In this document: positions 10,363-20,337 of the stretch, piece by piece | Layout: every line of letters starts with the position of its first letter | Position numbering within the stretch: the stretch's first letter is position 1 | Assembly: GCA_012862575.1 (NCBI GenBank) | Contig: BLSF01000001.1 | Location: forward strand, 496,001 to 560,000 | DNA: 64,000 nucleotides | Direction: 5' to 3' | Source: Parietichytrium sp. I65-24A | Taxonomy: Eukaryota > Sar > Bigyra > Thraustochytrida > Thraustochytriidae | The notes under the pieces: generated by a model | What the model was told of the DNA's origin: nothing | Seen by the model: the letters and a program-made list of their open reading frames with translations, nothing else | The model's database searches: none | Made by a program: the position numbers and the translations under genes

Positions 10363-10916
10363 TTCTGAAACGAACTAATTTCTCTATCACATTCCACTCC
10401 CCTTTGAGTATTTCTTTCCTCGCCAAATCACAACCAGAGAGATCTGCACGCTCGCGACTTGGAAATGATGCGCCCACACCCTTGCACGCGGCAGTAAATT
10501 TTTCTGGGTGACAGTGGTTTCGGCACATCCCTGTCTATGAGCCTCTCTCGGGCAGCCCGTCACCGAACAGCTTGACGCCATTCTTCCCACAAAGCCTCTT
10601 TCCAAAATTTTCCTCTCTCCCAGCTTAGATGAACTCCCTGCAGCCACGCCACCTTTCGAGTGGAGCGGGCTGCCATTCGAAAGAGATCTATTGTCCTTGT
10701 CCTTGTCAATCTGACGTTGTTTTCCTCTCCCCAACTCTAGTACGCGCGTGCCAAACTCGAGTTTCTGTGAACCAACTCCTGCCTTCAATTGATGCTGCCA
10801 CCTACAGTTTACAAGAGTATAGTATAGTACTCGAGTACCGGTAGTGACTAATGGAATGTCAGAAGTGCGGAAGACTGACTTTTCTCTTCTCACGAGATTG
10901 CAAATGAACAGTCTTA

Positions 10917-11038
10917 AGCAGCATTGTATTGAAAACCGTAGAAAGAGGTTTTCCCTAATTGGCCCGGCGCATTGGCCCTAACTAAAATCTAGAATGCCTA
11001 TACAAAAATAGTAGTCATATTAAGCATTAATGACTCCC
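10917..11038. repeat. Tandem duplication copy A
   Basis: Begins agcagcattgtattgaaaac and ends near tattaagcattaatgactcc. It aligns with 11047-11228, sharing the ctaattggcccgg core and the final catattaagca block. It is non-coding. Confidence 0.75.
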
Positions 11039-11046
11039 ACTCTTTT

Positions 11047-11228
11047 AGCAGCATTTTATCGAAAACTGTATACAAAGCTGTTTCTCTAATTGGCCCGGAG
11101 CATTGACCCTAACTAAAGTATAGAATACACATAATGTATTTATCCTAGAGAGTAGGTATGTTATAATAGAGAATACGCATGATGTATATCCAAAAATACT
11201 AGGCATATTAAGCAGTGATGATTCCCTC
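11047..11228. repeat. Tandem duplication copy B, with internal insertion
   Basis: Begins agcagcattttatcgaaaac eight bases after copy A ends. It is about 60 bp longer because an internal piece is itself duplicated (tagaatacacataatgtatt versus agaatacgcatgatgtatat). Nested duplication suggests repeated replication slippage or recombination at this spot. Confidence 0.7.
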
Positions 11229-12319
11229 ATAGGTTGCTGTGGCATTACCTTGCTACATACGGGTTACCACGAAATGAGGCACTATTGTAGTCTTCTTACG
11301 TTAGTGGACGTCCAACTTCGCTCTCCATGGCTCTTCAAACCCTCTCGATGCTCTCGATGCAAAAACAGGCTCTGCACTCTTTACAAAACGAGGCATAGCC
11401 AACGCAATGAAAGCATCCAACGCGTCAGCACAGACGCCATGGGCGGCCTGGATCTCCTCATGGACCAAGGCGCTGCAAAATTTGTTCGGTCGAGCTTTGA
11501 CTTCGCCCCTGGTTAGTTGGTGTCGTTCACAGAGTCGATCTTCACAGACACTGTTCAGATCACCATGGTCGCAATTCGACCCCGACATTTTGCAAATTTT
11601 GCCACTCGTTTGCAATTCAAATTGGTGATTTCGTCAGATTTGTGCTCCCTGAGCAACTTTTTCTTTCCGCACGGACACGATTGCGGGCAAGCTCATGCCT
11701 AAATCGTGTCAACTTCAACAAGGTGTGAAGAAGAGACTACCAGATGGATAACTCTTCATACACGCACACCTCTCCACAAGACGAGTGCTATACGGCCCGA
11801 TCAGATGAAATGGTAGCAAAGAGGGTGTGCGACTGACAGTGAATCTGTGACGCCTTTTCAGTGAACACAGAGTCAAGTTAGAAGTGAGCTCACTGATGCT
11901 CACTGTCAAACAAGTCGCTCATGGATGATGGATTCTCGTCTTTACAACGTTGTTCACGTTGATCGCAGATCCTCGAGGTCGCTTCACTCGCGTACTGATA
12001 CGAGTACCGGCGCCTTACAGCAGGGCAGGGTCAAAAGTGTTCTTCCTCGATCAAACTGCCTTCCGGGACGCCCACGTTGCTCTTCATTTCAAGGAAAGTT
12101 CTGGTCACAACATGTCACAACCACGAAGTAACTCGAACATGACTGGCGACTGGCCCAGCTACTTTTCCGACGCTCTCAAGCCGCTGTGCTAGCTAGCAGC
12201 TAACTTGTTATTAGTAAAAGAGAGGGTTTGCTCGTTTACAGATAGCACCGGTAGTACGGTATTGACAGCGAGAACGAGGACGTGCTCCTGCTCCTGCTCT
12301 ATAGACTAGTAGCTATCTA

Positions 12320-12360
12320 GTGGTAGTGGTAGTGGTAGTAGTAGTAGTAGTAGAGAGAGA
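12320..12360. repeat. GTA/GTG trinucleotide and GA microsatellite
   Basis: A run of gtagtggtagtggtagtagt units followed by GAGAGA, in non-coding DNA upstream of the channel gene. Confidence 0.8.
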
Positions 12361-13836
12361 ACTTGGATGTGCAGTGGGTGGCATGCTCAAGTTCCGCGAC
12401 CAGTCTGGAGAAGCGCTATAGTTTTCTCACAGTCAGTACCGGTACCTTCTCCGGAGACTGTGAGATACTGTGAGACAGGCATTCCTTCTTTTCTCAGCCG
12501 CGAATTCATTGAAAAACTTATTTTTGCATTGGAGGTACTACTAGCTAGTACCATGGCAGTTCGTTCACTGCTGGGAGCGCGTCAGATGAATCTCCTTCAC
12601 TGCGACAGCGCTGCCGATGTGCTCAGAACTAGTAGGACCCTTTCTTCGCCTTGTGCTCATCCGCAGAGGTAATCTCGAGTCGTTATGACCGTGATGAGAG
12701 TGACGAGATGATGAGCGCGCAGTCCATGGATCCAACAGATCCAACGAGACAGATCCGCTTGCCATCGCTTGACGCTTGTCCACCAATTCACATAAACATA
12801 GACTGTTCCAGCACATTTTACCTTCTTGCTCTACAGTTGGTTGGTTTCTCACCGTGACTGCTTTCGAGTAGGCCCAAGCTACACCGTCGACTATAACCAT
12901 AGTTAACTCTTCCAACGAGGTAGTGAAAGGGTAGTGAACGCGAAACAGGGTAGAACCGGCTAACCTCTGTGATAGTACTCAGTACGCATTCAAGTTTCTG
13001 AAAGGCAAACTTTCTCCGTTTGAGAGCATCCAACAAGAGGGTACAAGTCCGCCGCTCACAACCTCCAACAGTGAGAGGAAGAACTTTGGATAGAAATTCT
13101 CTCGTTTGTAGAATAGAATTTTTTAGAATTTAGAAGAAGAAGGAGGGATCTTCTGAGGGACCCACTGCACTAGGCTCATCTATGCTCGCTCTAATTAAAG
13201 TGCCCGGCCAGCGAATCCATTAGCCACTCTTACCATTCGCGACGCCACACACACGCCTTCCCTTCCTCTCTCATCTCTCAATACTCGCAATCCCTCTCTT
13301 TCTCTAACACACACGACGCAACCTCCTCCCTCTCAACCACGAAGCACTAGCACTGAGTACCAGTACTTTACACCCTTTGAACGCTTTGTAATTTTTCCCA
13401 AACTTTTCTTCCTTCTCCCTCACAACACTCCACTCCTATAGTTGCACCCAGGGTCTTCTATAAGAACCACACACAGCAAATGTGAGAGGCGCAACATCGC
13501 GGCAAACAAGCTCGAGGACCCTCTCACAGCGAGGACAGCGAGTAGCGCAGTTTCTAAGAGAGTCCTAAGGACTGCGAGGACACCTGGGAGGTGGCGCAGA
13601 GGAGAACGGCGGATAAGACGGCGCAGGAGGTCGGGAAGGAGGTGAGAGAGAAGGAGAGAAAGTCCGCACATATATATACACACGCAGCACACACATACAT
13701 ACGTAGCCGGGTGCCCACGTACGTGACTCATAGTGGGGATAGGAATAGACATACGCGGTGGAGAGGGTAAGTTGGCCGCGTTAGTCAGAGTGTGCGCGGT
13801 CTCGCGATTCGCAGCGGGCCGGCGTTGGGGCGCAGG

Positions 13837-16800
13837 ATGTTCTTTGAGGACTCTGTTTCGGACAATGGCACAGTTCGTAGCGAGCGGTCGAAGAAGTCGG
13901 TAAGCGTCGCTGACGCGGGCATACACGGGCCGCAGGAAGACCCTTTCCCCAGGTCTCTTTCACACTCACACTCGCAGTCTCAGGATGAGGAGGGCGCGAG
14001 CAGGAGGGAGAGCGTGGAGCGGGACATGCGTTTAAGAGACCTGTCCACGGGCATCAGGAGGGACTGGACGACTGGCTCGCACGTGTCATGGACTTCGGCC
14101 AAGAGCTACTTTTCATCGGCGAGCACGGAAGCATCGAGGCGGACGGTGCGGTCAGACAAGGTGGACACGTACTACGAAGGGAGGTTCGGGTACGGGCAGT
14201 ATTATATAAAATTTGCACCGAAAGTGCTCTGGGGCCTGCCGAGGGAGAACAAACTCCGGTCGCTGTGTATTAAGATGCTTCGGGAGACGGGGTTTGACTT
14301 GTTAGTGCTCGCTGTGATCGTTATCAACTCGCTCATGATGGCGTTCTACGATCCGGTCGCGCATCGCCTTGGCCTCGAGAGCTCGGCAAACGATGTTCTC
14401 GAGTACTCCGAGTGGTTCTTTCAGTGCTTCTTCACGGTGGAAGCTCTAGTAAAAATAGTTGCGCTTGGCCTCCTTGTCAAGCCGTCAGGGTACTTTCGGG
14501 AGCCTTGGAATGTTCTGGATTTCGTTATTGTCGCTCTGGGCTGGGTGTCTGTGGTGGCGTACATTGCCACGTCTGGGAGCACTGAAGACTCCACAGCGGC
14601 TTCTCTTATGGCGATCCGAGTTGCTCGGATCTTGCGGCCATTGCGCGCCTTGCATTTCTTTCCGTCTCTGCGGAACCTTGTTCGCGCAATACTGAATGCC
14701 GGCAGCCAAATTGCCGAAGTCATGCTGCTGTGCCTCGTCATATTTTTTGTATTCGCTCTTGTTGGGCTCACACTATTTAAAGGCAACCTGCGACAGCGAT
14801 GTGGGTTTTGGGACGAGCAGCTGGAGCAATGGCTTGTGCCCACGGAAGAGCTAAGCCACTTTTGCAGTCTGGATCCCGATCGGTACGGTCGAAGGTGTCC
14901 TTCCGCAAATTTAACTTGTATTCACGTCGGCTTTAACCCTGAGAACGGCTTGGTATCCTTCGACAATTTCGCCGTGTCTCTCTTAACCGTCTTCCAAGCG
15001 GTGACCTTGGAGGGTTGGTCTGCAACAATGTTTGGGCTCTTTGACACTGCGCACACGGTGAATGGTTTGTATTTTGTCTGTCTCATTCTCTTCGGGGCCT
15101 ACTTCATGGTTAATCTCCTCATCTCTGCCCTCAGCGTCAATTATACCTTGGTTCGACAGCAGGCGGAGGAAGAGGCCACCATTCGCGACGGGCAAAGTTC
15201 GCTGATTGATTATATCGTGAAGGGCGAGGAGGAGCGCCATAGCACTCTTCGAGGCTTTCTGTCCCTCCCAGCAGAGAGACAAGTGCAGCTCATCGAAATG
15301 AGGCTCATGTATGAATACGAAAAACACCTCGCGGACCCACATTACAACATCGTAACCAAGGAGATGTATGATCATTACCGGAATCGATGCAGCGTGCACG
15401 AGTTCACGCGGTGGAAAAAGAGGTACAGTCGCCGTTTGGCGAAAAAGAGGCGCGAAGCTGCAAACAAGGCTTTTCAGGAATCGCGAGCCAACGAAGCTAA
15501 AATCGAGACTCCGGCCCCGAAAATTTCAGTGAAGACCGACTCTGCCGGGTTTCTGGAAGCTCCTGAAACGCTGCACGCGGCGCTCGCCTTGGAGTCAGCT
15601 CATGAAGCGATGCGGCGCGTTTCCGACGCGTCGGAAGGCAGCTCCGTGTTCTTTGATGTCGGGCTGATAGAGGATATCTTAGAGAAACCTCCAAATCTCG
15701 CCAGTCGCATGCCCGTACTCGAAGAGGTACAGTCAGAAGATGCAGAGGGACAAGAAAGTAGTGACGTTGACGGCGACGACAACATTTCTGCCAATGAAAG
15801 TAAGAGCACCAGTCGCATATTGCGCATGACCTCGACGCTCTCGGAAGATTCGCTCTCCTCGGAGGAGGACCGAGAACAGTCGAGTCCGGTCGGATTTGAC
15901 GAGGCTCAAACAAAAGCGGAGTTGGTGCCGCTTGGGGCACAGCCAGGGGCATCACCTCTTCGGCGTTTCTTGTTTTGCAATGTGGTGTCTTCGAGGGGTT
16001 TCGCATTTGTCGTATTCTCTCTTATTCTTGCAAACACAGCGTTGCTCGCCCTGGAGCACTACGACCAGCCGGAGAACTGGTTCCACATCCTGGAAAGAAG
16101 CAACCTGGTCTTTCTGATACTGTTCACATTGGAAATTCTCTTGCGTTTGTATGCAGATGGCCTTCACTTTTATTTGTCCTCCAAATTCAACCTCTTTGAT
16201 GTGGCCATCATTGCTGGCGGATACATCCAGCTGATCGCTGGCGGACGTTCACTCTCTGTGCTGCGAGCACTCCGAATCTTGAGACTTCTCCGTCTGGCAA
16301 ACCACATGGAGGCTCTCAACAACCTTTTGGTTGCGATCGCCGCCACCATCCGTCACATCTCTCCTTTTTTAATCTTCCTCTTTATCATACTCTACATTCT
16401 GACTGTCTCCGGGCTTCAGTTCTTTGGCGGTGCAATGCAAATTCAGCCGGTGGAGATCGAGTCCCGCTACGTGTTTGCCGCAGACGGTTCGCCTGTCAAC
16501 GGGACTGTGGTGCCCGCTATGGATTACGACTGTACGGCCCGTGCCGGAGACTTTGTGCACACTTTGCCGAACGGTACGCAGGTATGGTTTTGCCCATCTC
16601 GAGCCAATTACGATAACTTTCTCTGGTCCTTCATCACTACATTTCAGGTGGTGACCAAGGACGGGTGGAACACCGTGATGGTGGATGCAACGGAGCAGCT
16701 CGACAGTTACTGGGCCGTTGCTTACTTTGTGTTTGTGGTTTTATTTGGGTCTTTCGTGGTGCTCAACTTCTTCTTGGCGATCCTTTTGGACACGTTCATC

Positions 16801-19800
16801 CGATTGCACACGGAGTGGCAAAAGGAGCGAGTTGCTGTTGCAAGAAAAAATTCAACCGAGGAATCTGATGACTCAGACGAAAGCTCAAGCGAAGATGGAC
16901 GTCGGCCTGGTCTCCTCGAGCACCGGGGCAGCTCATCCACCACACTGCAAAAGTCGTCTAGTGAGAGCAGTAAACGTTCTGCGGTGACGGAGCAAAAGAG
17001 TGGACGAAACCTCTCTTCCTCTCAAACTGCCGCGGAGGGCAGTACGATAGCCATCGGAGATCCCCAAGAAGCTGGAAAGGAGCCGAGTGCAGTCTCGTTC
17101 GATATGAGGAGGGCGAATTCCTCGGCTAGCCAGTCCTTTGAGCTACAAAGAGGAGACTCCGCTGCCAGCCATACACCTTCCGAGCGCCGCAAAAGAAACA
17201 CGAGCAAGAAAGACTCTTCTCTTCAGAGCATCTTGGAGCGCCGGACCCGCAAGGTGTACAATCTCAACAAAGGAGAAGTTTTAAAGCTAGAAGCTCTGCA
17301 GCACACGTCACTGGGTTGCATTCCTCCACATCACTGGCTTCGTGCAAACCTCGGAATCTTCATCCATTCCTCGCTTTTTGACGGCTTCATCATCGCAGTG
17401 ATCGCATGGAGTTGCATAGTCCTTGCGCTCGACAGCCCCCTGGCCCCTGTGGTGGAACAGCATATTCTGCAGGACATGAATATTGCGATCACCATCATCT
17501 TCATCGTAGAAGCTGCACTGCGGGTTTTCGTCCTGGGTCTTATCGCCCATCCTGGTGCTTATCTGCGAAGCGGCTGGAATGTCCTTGATGCCGTGATTGT
17601 GCTCTCCTCCGTTGTGGATATGGCGCTCGTTCTTTCCGGGATGTCTTCCCCTCATGGGATGGCGGTGCTTCGTACTCTTCGCGCCTTGCGACCGCTTCGC
17701 GCCATTCAAAAGTTTGAAGGACTTCGGGTTGTCGTTCGGTCATTTGCAAAGGCTCTCGTTCCATGCCTGCAAGTTCTCGGTCTTGCCATCCTGTTTTATA
17801 TTCTCTTTGCCATCATCTACACGTCCTTTTTTCTCGGGGAGATGCATGCGTGCTATGAGTGTGACTTGGTGACTGGAGAGTGTATGCGCCACTTCTCCGG
17901 GACGCCTCGTTGTATCACGGACGACCTATACGGGGTAACTTGCCCAGAAGAACTTTTGTGTGAGGGATCCGCAAGCAACAGCTCAGAGTGGCGCTGGCTC
18001 AACCCTGCGTTTGGCAGCCTTAGCTCGCAAAATGTTTATTCCTCCAGGTACAGCTTTGATGGCTTCTTTGCGTCGCTGCTCACCCTATTTGAGGTGTCCA
18101 CAGTGGAGATCTGGGCAGAGCCGATGAGTTTCGCCACCGACACTGTCGGGATTGGTCTTGAACCCACGAGGGGCAGTAACGATGCAGCAGCCCTGCTGTT
18201 CATAGTCTTCATATTCGTGCTGCAGTATTTCGTGCTTCAAATATTCGTTGCAGTGCTCATTAATACCTATTTGGACTCCTCGTCAGAGGAGACTGGTGAT
18301 GCATTCATGACGAGCGCGCAGAGGCAATGGGTCGAGTTCAACCAGCGGGCTTTAATGCGCGGATACAAAAGCGACATTGCGATGATGACACCTGCGAACC
18401 CATTTCGCGCTCGCATTTTCCAGCTCGTGACTCATTCCCGGTTCAAGTCGTTTGTGTACGTTGCGATCATGCTCAACACCATTTGGCTTACGACGGAGCA
18501 CTTTGGGTCATCTGCGGAGTTTGACGTAGTCTTCAAGGCGATAGAATGCACTTTTGGGGCAATTTACTTTCTCGAAGCGACTCTGAAAATTATCGGATTT
18601 GGTCCGCGCAAGTACTTCAAATCAAAGGCGAACTGGTTTGATTTTGCTATCGTGTTGGCAGTAGTAATCAACTGGGTGTTCTGGGCAGACCCGAGCTTAG
18701 AAGAGCTGGACATTTTCCGTGCCGTGGAGGCGCTGAGAGTGATTCGGGTCTTTCGCTTGTTCAAGTTGGTGTCCGCCCTCAAATCGCTTCTCATGACTCT
18801 CATCCAGACCGTGTTTCCTCTGCTAAACATCTCGGGTCTCATTTTCATTGTGTATTTTATGTACGCGATCCTGGGAATGAATGCTTTTGGTGGAGTGGTG
18901 GATTACGAAAGCGAAAATCTTGTTTACCTTTCGGAGCACATCAACTTTGACAACTTCCCAAATGCGTTCTACACCCTTTTCGCGATGAGTACTGGAGAAA
19001 ACTGGAATGGCATCAGCCGTGAGCTTGGTGAGCGCTACCCTGTGGCAATTGCTTATTGTGTCTCTTTCATTGTTCTTGTCATGATGATTATGATGAACCT
19101 CTTTGTGGCCGTAATCCTCACCAACTACACGTCTCAATTCGAGCGGAGCCAGCGGCCGAATGGAGTCAAGAAGCATCTGGACGAAAATTCTTTTCGCGAT
19201 TACAACAAGGTCTGGAACGAGTTGTACCTCAACTATGTCAGGGACCTAGAGTCGCTTGTCAGCGAGCGAAAGAAGATACAGGAGCAGTCTCCGTCCTCTG
19301 AAAATGTTTCTGCTCTTTATCGTGCGAGCAAATCGCTCCAAATTGCGCGCAAAGAGCCACTGTTCCTTCCAGTGGATCAGTTCCCTGTGCTTGTGCTGAA
19401 GCTGAAGGCCCCACTTGGATTTCGCAAACGGACGTTAAAGTCTGACGTCAAGTTCAATGCGACTCACGTGATGCGTCTTGTGAAGGACCACTCGATTCCG
19501 ATCAAAAACAATACGATCAATTTTTACTCCACCTTGCGAGCGCTGATAGACATTAATGTGCTTCAAGGTGACATTCCTGCTGATGTCGAGAAATTCCTCA
19601 ATCACAAGCTCACTTCTAGTGTCCGAGGCAAGCTGGATCCGGTTCGGACGTCGGATAGCACCTCTTCCGTGGCGGAGCTCATCGCCAAAGAGCGTATTCA
19701 GGAGAATATCCGTTCTTATGTGCTCCGATGGCGAATTCGTCATATGAAACGTCATGGGGCGAGCGATACGACGATACGCACCTACTTGGAAGATTACGCC

Positions 19801-19887
19801 CTCCGAGCATTGCAATCTGAGCTTTTGAGGAAGCGAGGCGGTGAAGATTGTGCCAGAGACAGCCACCACGAGATGGACATTGTCTAA
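13837..19887 (+). CDS. Four-domain voltage-gated cation (Ca2+-type) channel alpha subunit
   Basis: Encodes 2016 residues, uninterrupted by introns. It has four homologous six-helix repeats. Each S4 carries regularly spaced Arg: DI MAIRVARILRPLRALHFF, DII LRALRILRLLRLANH, DIII LRTLRALRPLRAIQKF, DIV ALRVIRVFRLFKL. The pore-loop selectivity residues are E392 (TLEGW), D942 (TKDGW), E1424 (STVEIW) and E1721 (STGENW), an EDEE ring close to the EEEE/EEDD rings of voltage-gated Ca2+ channels and unlike the DEKA ring of animal Nav. Long Ser/Asp/Glu-rich cytoplasmic linkers join DI-DII and DII-DIII. An IQ-like helix (AKERIQENIRSYVLRWRIR) near the C-terminus could bind calmodulin. It is expected to be a plasma-membrane channel. 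I took the ATG at 13837; the frame upstream begins with GTG only. Confidence 0.93.
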   Translation: MFFEDSVSDNGTVRSERSKKSVSVADAGIHGPQEDPFPRSLSHSHSQSQDEEGASRRESVERDMRLRDLSTGIRRDWTTGSHVSWTSAKSYFSSASTEASRRTVRSDKVDTYYEGRFGYGQYYIKFAPKVLWGLPRENKLRSLCIKMLRETGFDLLVLAVIVINSLMMAFYDPVAHRLGLESSANDVLEYSEWFFQCFFTVEALVKIVALGLLVKPSGYFREPWNVLDFVIVALGWVSVVAYIATSGSTEDSTAASLMAIRVARILRPLRALHFFPSLRNLVRAILNAGSQIAEVMLLCLVIFFVFALVGLTLFKGNLRQRCGFWDEQLEQWLVPTEELSHFCSLDPDRYGRRCPSANLTCIHVGFNPENGLVSFDNFAVSLLTVFQAVTLEGWSATMFGLFDTAHTVNGLYFVCLILFGAYFMVNLLISALSVNYTLVRQQAEEEATIRDGQSSLIDYIVKGEEERHSTLRGFLSLPAERQVQLIEMRLMYEYEKHLADPHYNIVTKEMYDHYRNRCSVHEFTRWKKRYSRRLAKKRREAANKAFQESRANEAKIETPAPKISVKTDSAGFLEAPETLHAALALESAHEAMRRVSDASEGSSVFFDVGLIEDILEKPPNLASRMPVLEEVQSEDAEGQESSDVDGDDNISANESKSTSRILRMTSTLSEDSLSSEEDREQSSPVGFDEAQTKAELVPLGAQPGASPLRRFLFCNVVSSRGFAFVVFSLILANTALLALEHYDQPENWFHILERSNLVFLILFTLEILLRLYADGLHFYLSSKFNLFDVAIIAGGYIQLIAGGRSLSVLRALRILRLLRLANHMEALNNLLVAIAATIRHISPFLIFLFIILYILTVSGLQFFGGAMQIQPVEIESRYVFAADGSPVNGTVVPAMDYDCTARAGDFVHTLPNGTQVWFCPSRANYDNFLWSFITTFQVVTKDGWNTVMVDATEQLDSYWAVAYFVFVVLFGSFVVLNFFLAILLDTFIRLHTEWQKERVAVARKNSTEESDDSDESSSEDGRRPGLLEHRGSSSTTLQKSSSESSKRSAVTEQKSGRNLSSSQTAAEGSTIAIGDPQEAGKEPSAVSFDMRRANSSASQSFELQRGDSAASHTPSERRKRNTSKKDSSLQSILERRTRKVYNLNKGEVLKLEALQHTSLGCIPPHHWLRANLGIFIHSSLFDGFIIAVIAWSCIVLALDSPLAPVVEQHILQDMNIAITIIFIVEAALRVFVLGLIAHPGAYLRSGWNVLDAVIVLSSVVDMALVLSGMSSPHGMAVLRTLRALRPLRAIQKFEGLRVVVRSFAKALVPCLQVLGLAILFYILFAIIYTSFFLGEMHACYECDLVTGECMRHFSGTPRCITDDLYGVTCPEELLCEGSASNSSEWRWLNPAFGSLSSQNVYSSRYSFDGFFASLLTLFEVSTVEIWAEPMSFATDTVGIGLEPTRGSNDAAALLFIVFIFVLQYFVLQIFVAVLINTYLDSSSEETGDAFMTSAQRQWVEFNQRALMRGYKSDIAMMTPANPFRARIFQLVTHSRFKSFVYVAIMLNTIWLTTEHFGSSAEFDVVFKAIECTFGAIYFLEATLKIIGFGPRKYFKSKANWFDFAIVLAVVINWVFWADPSLEELDIFRAVEALRVIRVFRLFKLVSALKSLLMTLIQTVFPLLNISGLIFIVYFMYAILGMNAFGGVVDYESENLVYLSEHINFDNFPNAFYTLFAMSTGENWNGISRELGERYPVAIAYCVSFIVLVMMIMMNLFVAVILTNYTSQFERSQRPNGVKKHLDENSFRDYNKVWNELYLNYVRDLESLVSERKKIQEQSPSSENVSALYRASKSLQIARKEPLFLPVDQFPVLVLKLKAPLGFRKRTLKSDVKFNATHVMRLVKDHSIPIKNNTINFYSTLRALIDINVLQGDIPADVEKFLNHKLTSSVRGKLDPVRTSDSTSSVAELIAKERIQENIRSYVLRWRIRHMKRHGASDTTIRTYLEDYALRALQSELLRKRGGEDCARDSHHEMDIV

Positions 19888-20337
19888 ATTGCGTCTTTCT
19901 CCGTGCTTTTTGCACGTCACATGTCGAAGAAATTAGCTACATCATTGACTTGTTAAAACCGAATTTGTAATTTATCTTTTGTCTCCTTGACAGTGAATGT
20001 CCCAAAATGAAATAACATCAACATGCCAATGTGTGGCAAAGAGCCTCGCAAGAGAGATTGTGAAAAGCTCGAGTAGAAAACCGCAATAGCAAAAAGTCAC
20101 ACCACCTGCGAAGAGTGTAGTGTTTCAAAGTGCACCAAAAAAAATGATGAAAGTGGGGTTTGGCCATCTCGCTCGATTTGACGAAGGGAAACGATTTCGA
20201 TAAATGTGGGACAGCAAGTCTCCTCAGATATCAAATGACAAAGGAAGACTCATTGGTGTTAGCCATCAGAGTGGAATAAATGTTTTAGAAACTAACTTCG
20301 TTGCTGTGGTAGTTATAACAAAATTCATCAAGCGCTT
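19888..20337. other. Convergent 3' intergenic spacer
   Basis: A 450-bp A/T-richer gap between two stop codons (channel on +, TSR1 on -). It presumably holds both polyadenylation regions. No ORF or RNA gene was recognised. Confidence 0.6.

Larger units (their letters stand above)
10363..13836. other. 3.5-kb non-coding region upstream of the channel gene
   Basis: No domain-supported ORF was seen. It contains a diverged tandem duplication (10917-11228), a TGG/TAG trinucleotide run near 12320-12352 followed by GA repeats, several GTAC-type motifs (10838, 12003, 12250, 12436, 12974, 13355) and a C/T-rich stretch at 13250-13340. A purine-rich stretch on the coding strand at about 13618-13665 immediately precedes the channel start and is probably promoter or 5'UTR. 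Confidence 0.6.
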
